Source of the DNA: Nocardia niigatensis NBRC 100131
GTDB lineage: Bacteria; Actinomycetota; Actinomycetes; Mycobacteriales; Mycobacteriaceae
Reading direction: 5' to 3'
Assembly (NCBI RefSeq): GCF_000308655.1
Contig: NZ_BAGC01000009.1
Location: 1 to 64,000, forward strand
DNA: 64,000 bases
The position numbers and the translations under genes were made by a program. This document shows positions 60,124 through 64,000 of the stretch, piece after piece. Under the pieces are notes generated by a model. That model worked only from the letters and a program-made list of their open reading frames with translations. It searched no databases and was not told the DNA's origin. Numbering within the stretch: the stretch's first letter is position 1; every line of letters starts with the position of its first letter.

Positions 60124-61460
60124 CCAATCCGTCCAACCCGACGGTGCTGGACGAGCTGCGCAGCAGTCCCATCGGCCCCTACCTCGATACGCCGGTCACC
60201 GACGTATTGAGCAACCTGGGGCTGCCGCAGCTGCCGCAGCTTCCGTCCATCACCCTGCCGGATCTGTCGGGGATACAGCTGCCGACGTTGCCGACGATCG
60301 ATGTGACCTCGCTGATCCAGCCGGTCGTCAGCCTGCTGCAGTCGTTCGGGACGGGGAGCCTGAGCAACAGCAGCTTCAATCCCGCGACCATCCTGACTTC
60401 GCTGGTCAGTGCGCTGACTTCCGCTGCGTCGCAAAGCAAGTCCGCCACCAGTACGGTTATGAACAGCTGGACCGGAGATGCCGCGTACACGGCTCAGGCG
60501 GCCAGCAACGCGGTCGAGGCGCAGAGCGGCGAGGTTGCCGCGCAGGGGACGCAGCAGCACGGCATCCTGATCGCCGCCGAGGCGATCGTCGCCGAGGGTT
60601 ACGGCGAAATGAGCACTCTCATAGCAAATTTCGTCGCGGAGGTGACTGCGGGTATCGCTATGCTGGCGACGCCCGCCGGCATCCCGTGGCTGATCGGAAC
60701 CGCGACCGTGGCGATCCAGGCGGGAATGGCCATCGCGGCCAAGACCAGCCTTCAGCTCGCGGGCAGCACCGCCGAGATCACGGCGGCCGGAACGAAGATC
60801 ATGATCGCGGGTGCGCCGATCGCGTCCAATATCCAGTCGCTGGTGAGCATGGTGGGTACCGCGCTGCAGCCCATCACCAATGCCCTGCCCACGGCCGCAA
60901 CCGATCTCGCGGAGAAGGGCGCGTCGGTCGTCTCCACGGGTGTCAGCGATATCAGCTCGGCCCTGAGCAACAGCAACACCAATACCAATACGAACACCAA
61001 CACCAATACGAACGCCAAGACCAACACGCCGACGGACACCACCACCAAGACCGACGACGCCGCGAAGACCGACAGCCCCGACACCACCAAGACCGACGGT
61101 GGCGGCGGCAGTCCGCTCAGCACGCTGTTCGGCGGTACGCCGACCACCACGACACCGACGAACACGCTGAGCACCAGCCGGATTCCGACCGGTGAGGTCA
61201 CTTCCGGCTCCGGAGTCCCCAAGACCACCACCGAGGCGAGCGGTCGCACCACCGCCACCACCTCGCCGGGGATGGCCTCGGGCGCGGGCGCCGCGGGACG
61301 GGCCGGCGCCGCCGACGAAGAATCCACGTCGGACCGCTCGGGTCTGGTCACCGGCGCGCACGGCGACGAGGTCGTCGGCGTCATCGAGGGCGTGGTTCTG
61401 CCGGTTGTCGGCGCCATCGAGGCCATCGAAGAGCCGCCGGACAAGGCGCTCACACTCTGA
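60120..61460 (+). CDS. EspA/EspE-like secreted protein (paralogue)
   Basis: 446 residues from GTG 60120. It has a Pro-rich beginning (VTDVLSNLGLPQLPQLP), a W-T-G turn (NSWTGDAAYTA, near residue 117), hydrophobic helices (about 160-215), a Thr/Asn/Asp-rich linker with hexanucleotide repeats, and a C-terminus containing HGDEVVGVIEGVVLPVVGA. This is the same block order as in the 30439 protein; the linker differs most. Ends 33 bases before the PE-like gene. Confidence 0.7.
   Translation: MTNPSNPTVLDELRSSPIGPYLDTPVTDVLSNLGLPQLPQLPSITLPDLSGIQLPTLPTIDVTSLIQPVVSLLQSFGTGSLSNSSFNPATILTSLVSALTSAASQSKSATSTVMNSWTGDAAYTAQAASNAVEAQSGEVAAQGTQQHGILIAAEAIVAEGYGEMSTLIANFVAEVTAGIAMLATPAGIPWLIGTATVAIQAGMAIAAKTSLQLAGSTAEITAAGTKIMIAGAPIASNIQSLVSMVGTALQPITNALPTAATDLAEKGASVVSTGVSDISSALSNSNTNTNTNTNTNTNAKTNTPTDTTTKTDDAAKTDSPDTTKTDGGGGSPLSTLFGGTPTTTTPTNTLSTSRIPTGEVTSGSGVPKTTTEASGRTTATTSPGMASGAGAAGRAGAADEESTSDRSGLVTGAHGDEVVGVIEGVVLPVVGAIEAIEEPPDKALTL
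60970..61018 (+). repeat. Six-base repeats encoding Asn-Thr
   Basis: About eight units of AAYACN encode alternating Asn-Thr in the linker of the EspA-like protein. The paralogue at 30439 lacks them, so they arose locally, for example by slippage. Confidence 0.7.
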
Positions 61461-61493
61461 ACTTGAATTGCCAGGGGTAACAGGAGGATTGGC

Positions 61494-61808
61494 ATGAGCA
61501 CCAACGCATTCGACGGTCTGCGCTTCGACGCCTCGACCGCCCGCGACGCCGCGGCCCAGCTGGACGCGCTCGCCGACCGGATCGCCGGCGGACTCGGCGT
61601 CGAGCAGGCCAAGCTCGACTTCGCGCCCGCCGGGGCGGACGAGGTGTCGGTGCGTGCCGCGCAGACCCTCAACGCGGTGGCGGCGTCGTTCGTGGCCTCC
61701 GGCGGCGACGGCGTCACCGAACTGCGCACTCTCGCTTCGACGCTGCGCAGCCAGTTCGATGCCTTCGGCCAGGTCGAGGAGCAGTCCGTCCTCGGCTTCG
61801 CCGGCTGA
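61494..61808 (+). CDS. PE-like ESX protein
   Basis: 104 residues; ATG 61494 with AGGAGG at ideal spacing. It has the PE-type centre PAGADEVSVRAAQTL and the C-terminal QFDAFGQVEEQS. It precedes the PPE-like gene by 16 bases, the classical PE-PPE order, so it probably forms the heterodimer with the 61825 product that EspG (62856) would carry. Confidence 0.75.
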   Translation: MSTNAFDGLRFDASTARDAAAQLDALADRIAGGLGVEQAKLDFAPAGADEVSVRAAQTLNAVAASFVASGGDGVTELRTLASTLRSQFDAFGQVEEQSVLGFAG

Positions 61809-61824
61809 GCCAGGACCTTCCTCG

Positions 61825-62859
61825 ATGTTGGAACCGACGAAACCCGGCTTCACCGAGACGGTTTGGGAATCCCGGCCGGCCGAACAGCTGGCACGCGACC
61901 TGGTGACGGGTGCCGGCGCGGTACCCGCCGCCGAGGCCGGTCTCGCGTGGACGCGTTTGAGCGCCGGTTTCGCGGCTGCCGCCATCGAGTACGAGCGGAT
62001 TCTCGTAATCCTGGACAGCGCTTGGGAATCCAAGAACAGCGGGCCGTTCATCGAACGCATCAAGGCGCTGCGGGATTGGCTCGGTGCGTCCGCATCGGCT
62101 GCGGCCGGGAACGCGACACAGGCCGAATCGCACGCTGCCGCGTATGAACTCGCGAAACTGACCATGCCGGACGTCGACGAGGTCGAGAAGCTCGAGGACC
62201 TCCAGCAGGTGATGCAGCAGCTCGGTCTGGCCGCCGGTCTGCCGCTGCTGGGCGGACTGGCGACGACCGAGACCGACGCCGAGAAGGCGAAAGCCGAAGC
62301 GGCCCGGGTGATGCGGACGTACGAGGCCGCGACCGAATCGCTGGCGAAGCCTTGGGAACACCAGGCGCCACCGCAGGTGACCGCGGGGCTGACGCCTGCC
62401 GAGCAGCCGGCCGAGCCCGTGGAGACCCCGGAAACACCAACGGTCGCGCCGACTTCGCTGCCGACCCTGTCTCTCGACTCGCTCAACCTGCCGCCGATGC
62501 CGCTCGCGCAGGTGCGCGCACAAACGGTGGAGGCCAAGGAGACGACCACGCAACGCGTTGTGACGCAGCCGGTTACGGTCCAGCAGTCCGGTACGTCCAT
62601 GGCGCCTACCGCCATGGGCAACGCCGGTCAGGACAGCGACGAGGAGCACATCCCGCGCGCCGGACTCGTGGGTGCGCCCACGAGCGACGCCGAGCTGGGC
62701 CTCACTTCCGGCATGCAGGTCGCGCCCGCGGTGCTCGGCGGAGTCGACCCTGCGGGCCAGCGCGCACCGGTCGACATCGCCTTCAATGCGGGCAGCACCG
62801 GAACCGAAAGTTCCTCCGGGGCCACAGAGTCCGGGGGAAGTAGAGAGGCCGCCTCATGA
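61825..62859 (+). CDS. PPE-family-like ESX protein
   Basis: 344 residues, ATG 61825. The N-terminal about 165 residues match the PPE helical domain: WESRPAEQLARDL near the start, GAGAVPAAEAGLAW, then a long helix with AWESKNSGPF where other PPE proteins have a WxG-type turn. The C-terminal 150 residues are Pro/Thr/Ala-rich without repeats (short PPE type) and end SGGSREAAS. Stop and next start overlap (ATGA) with the EspG gene, supporting an EspG-client relation. Confidence 0.75.
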   Translation: MLEPTKPGFTETVWESRPAEQLARDLVTGAGAVPAAEAGLAWTRLSAGFAAAAIEYERILVILDSAWESKNSGPFIERIKALRDWLGASASAAAGNATQAESHAAAYELAKLTMPDVDEVEKLEDLQQVMQQLGLAAGLPLLGGLATTETDAEKAKAEAARVMRTYEAATESLAKPWEHQAPPQVTAGLTPAEQPAEPVETPETPTVAPTSLPTLSLDSLNLPPMPLAQVRAQTVEAKETTTQRVVTQPVTVQQSGTSMAPTAMGNAGQDSDEEHIPRAGLVGAPTSDAELGLTSGMQVAPAVLGGVDPAGQRAPVDIAFNAGSTGTESSSGATESGGSREAAS

Positions 62860-63644
62860 CGACCCTCACCAACGACGGCGTGATCGCACTCGCCGGCCAC
62901 CTAGGTGTGCAGACTCTGCCGCTGGTGCTGTCGATCGGTCCGCAACAGGACTCGTACCAGGAATGGGAATACGCCCAGGAGCTAGCCCGCGCCGACCTAC
63001 GCGCCCGCCGCATCGTCGACGTGCACGGTGACGTCGACACCGACACCGCAACAGCACTTTTCGTCCTGGCTCAGCCCGATCGCGAACTGGCCATGCGTGT
63101 CCACACCGCCGATGGCCTCATCCGAGTCTGCGTCACCCGCCGTTCCGAGGACCACGCCGTCGCCGTCCGTCGCGGCGACACCCTGGACATCCATCCCCTC
63201 TGGTCCGACGGCTCCGGCGAATCCCTGGCCCGCCCCCTGCTCGAGGCCCTCGGCCCCTGCCCGCCCGCCGACCTGGCAGCCTTCAGCGCCGAGTCCGCCG
63301 ACCTGGCCGAACGCCTCGACACCGCAACGACTTCCGCGGACTACGCGAGCACCGTCTACAACCTCGGCGTGCCCGACACCGACGCCACCAGCTACGGCCT
63401 CGCCCTGTCCGCCACCCACGCCTACGCCGAAATCGTGGCCTACGCCTACGCCGACGGCCTCACAGACCGATCGCCCGGAGCCGTCGCTGTCTACGACACC
63501 GCACGGGGCCGCATCGTGGCCGCACCGGGGGTCGCCTCGGACCAGCAACTCTGGTCCACGCTGACACCGGGCAGTGATCACCGTATCGCGCAGTCGATTT
63601 CAACATTGATCGACTCGCTGCCTGGGGGGAGGTGGCTGTCGTGA
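62856..63644 (+). CDS. espG: EspG-family ESX secretion chaperone (divergent third copy)
   Basis: 262 residues, ATG 62856 coupled to the PPE-like gene. It shows the EspG layout: a short N-terminal helix, PLVLSIGPQQDSYQEW, strands with ELAMRVHTADGLIRVCVTRRSEDHAVAVR, and a C-terminal AVAVYDTARGRIVAAPGVASDQQLWSTLTPG. It is much less similar to the two other EspG proteins here than they are to each other, so it probably belongs to the canonical ESX locus continuing to the right, with PE-PPE clients. Confidence 0.75.
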   Translation: MTTLTNDGVIALAGHLGVQTLPLVLSIGPQQDSYQEWEYAQELARADLRARRIVDVHGDVDTDTATALFVLAQPDRELAMRVHTADGLIRVCVTRRSEDHAVAVRRGDTLDIHPLWSDGSGESLARPLLEALGPCPPADLAAFSAESADLAERLDTATTSADYASTVYNLGVPDTDATSYGLALSATHAYAEIVAYAYADGLTDRSPGAVAVYDTARGRIVAAPGVASDQQLWSTLTPGSDHRIAQSISTLIDSLPGGRWLS

Positions 63645-63736
63645 GTCATCTGTGACCCACAAACAGCTGATCGACCCGAACCGGTGATGCGCAACGCATC
63701 GCCTATCCATTCCCAAGAAAAGGCAAGGTACAGACG

Positions 63737-64000
63737 ATGGTTGCAAATGAAGCGGAAGTTGCCAAGGCGGCGCAGAGCCACATGGCGGACGTTGTCGCCT
63801 CGATCAAGGACATTCTGAGCAAGATCACCGACCGCGTGGACTCGTCCAAGAACAGCTTCTCGGGTGACGCGGCCGACGCGTTCAAGGCTGCGGCGGTGGC
63901 GTGGGACGACGAAGCCGTGAAGCTGAACAAGGCCATGGATGATTTCCAGGACAAGGTCGGTCAGGGAACCGACGTGTTCAGCAATGTGGACATCACCAAC
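63737..64000 (+). CDS. WXG100-family protein, 3' end outside window
   Basis: 88 residues are visible from ATG 63737; the frame is still open at the window end. Helical hairpin with the turn SSKNSFSGDAADAFKAA: F-S-G takes the place of W-x-G, while a Trp occurs later (AVAWDDEA). It is Ala/Lys/Asp-rich, like EsxA/EsxB. It lies 92 bases after espG, in the position of the esx pair of ESX-3-type loci (PE, PPE, then Esx genes), so a second esx gene probably follows. Confidence 0.75.
   Translation, partial: MVANEAEVAKAAQSHMADVVASIKDILSKITDRVDSSKNSFSGDAADAFKAAAVAWDDEAVKLNKAMDDFQDKVGQGTDVFSNVDITN

Noticed and set aside
60072..62621. Minus-strand open frame of 849 codons
   Set aside because: Antisense to the EspA-like, PE-like and PPE-like genes, which have paralogues and proper starts.

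Overview
The window is very GC-rich actinobacterial DNA. It carries EspG, PE-like, PPE-like, EspC-, EspA- and EspH-like proteins, WXG100 proteins and CpnT-type toxin N-termini. That combination points to Mycobacteriales, most likely Nocardia or a close relative; genus and species cannot be fixed from this window. Nearly everything present belongs to type VII (ESX) secretion or to polymorphic-toxin/immunity biology. No rRNA, tRNA, CRISPR array or insertion sequence was seen.

Region 1 (1-24.4 kb) is one reading frame, open at the left edge, encoding at least 8,114 residues. It strings together a papain-fold domain, a PI3/PI4-kinase-like domain, a YwqJ-type deaminase domain, peptidase-like modules (one with HEFAH), a tandem duplication of a unit of roughly 2,200 residues, and an ADP-ribosyltransferase-like domain before a Pro/Gly-rich tail. 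Downstream, on the same strand, are small unknown genes and a possible immunity gene (24.5-26.3 kb).

Region 2 (26.4-32.1 kb) is an ESX accessory module: a secreted-substrate candidate, EspG, an EspH-like protein, a YwqK-family antitoxin, an EspC/EspA-like pair and a PE-like protein.

Region 3 (32.1-45.7 kb) holds a second toxin on the minus strand. It has a CpnT-like N-terminus, two zincin-like HELAE modules, a methyltransferase-like domain, a YwqJ-type deaminase and a C-terminal alpha/beta hydrolase. A putative immunity gene follows it. Around it are a Cys-rich zinc-finger protein, a WXG100/YbaB pair, a zinc-ribbon protein, a second YwqK antitoxin and membrane proteins.

Region 4 (45.7-56.2 kb) is a patchwork of toxin/immunity-type genes: a lipoprotein with a deaminase-like C-terminus, several unknown short genes, and a third CpnT-type toxin. 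The third toxin's reading frame is broken before an AT-richer nuclease/immunity cassette.

Region 5 (56.3-64 kb) is a paralogous copy of the region 2 module (substrate, EspG, EspH-like, YbaB, EspC-like, EspA-like, PE-like). It continues into PPE-like, a further EspG and a WXG100 gene cut by the right edge.

A plausible reading is that the ESX accessory proteins help export the large toxins, and the small genes next to the toxins are immunity proteins. YwqK antitoxins sit in the same neighbourhood as the two YwqJ-deaminase toxins. Export and toxicity are inferred from family membership and gene order, not shown by the sequence.
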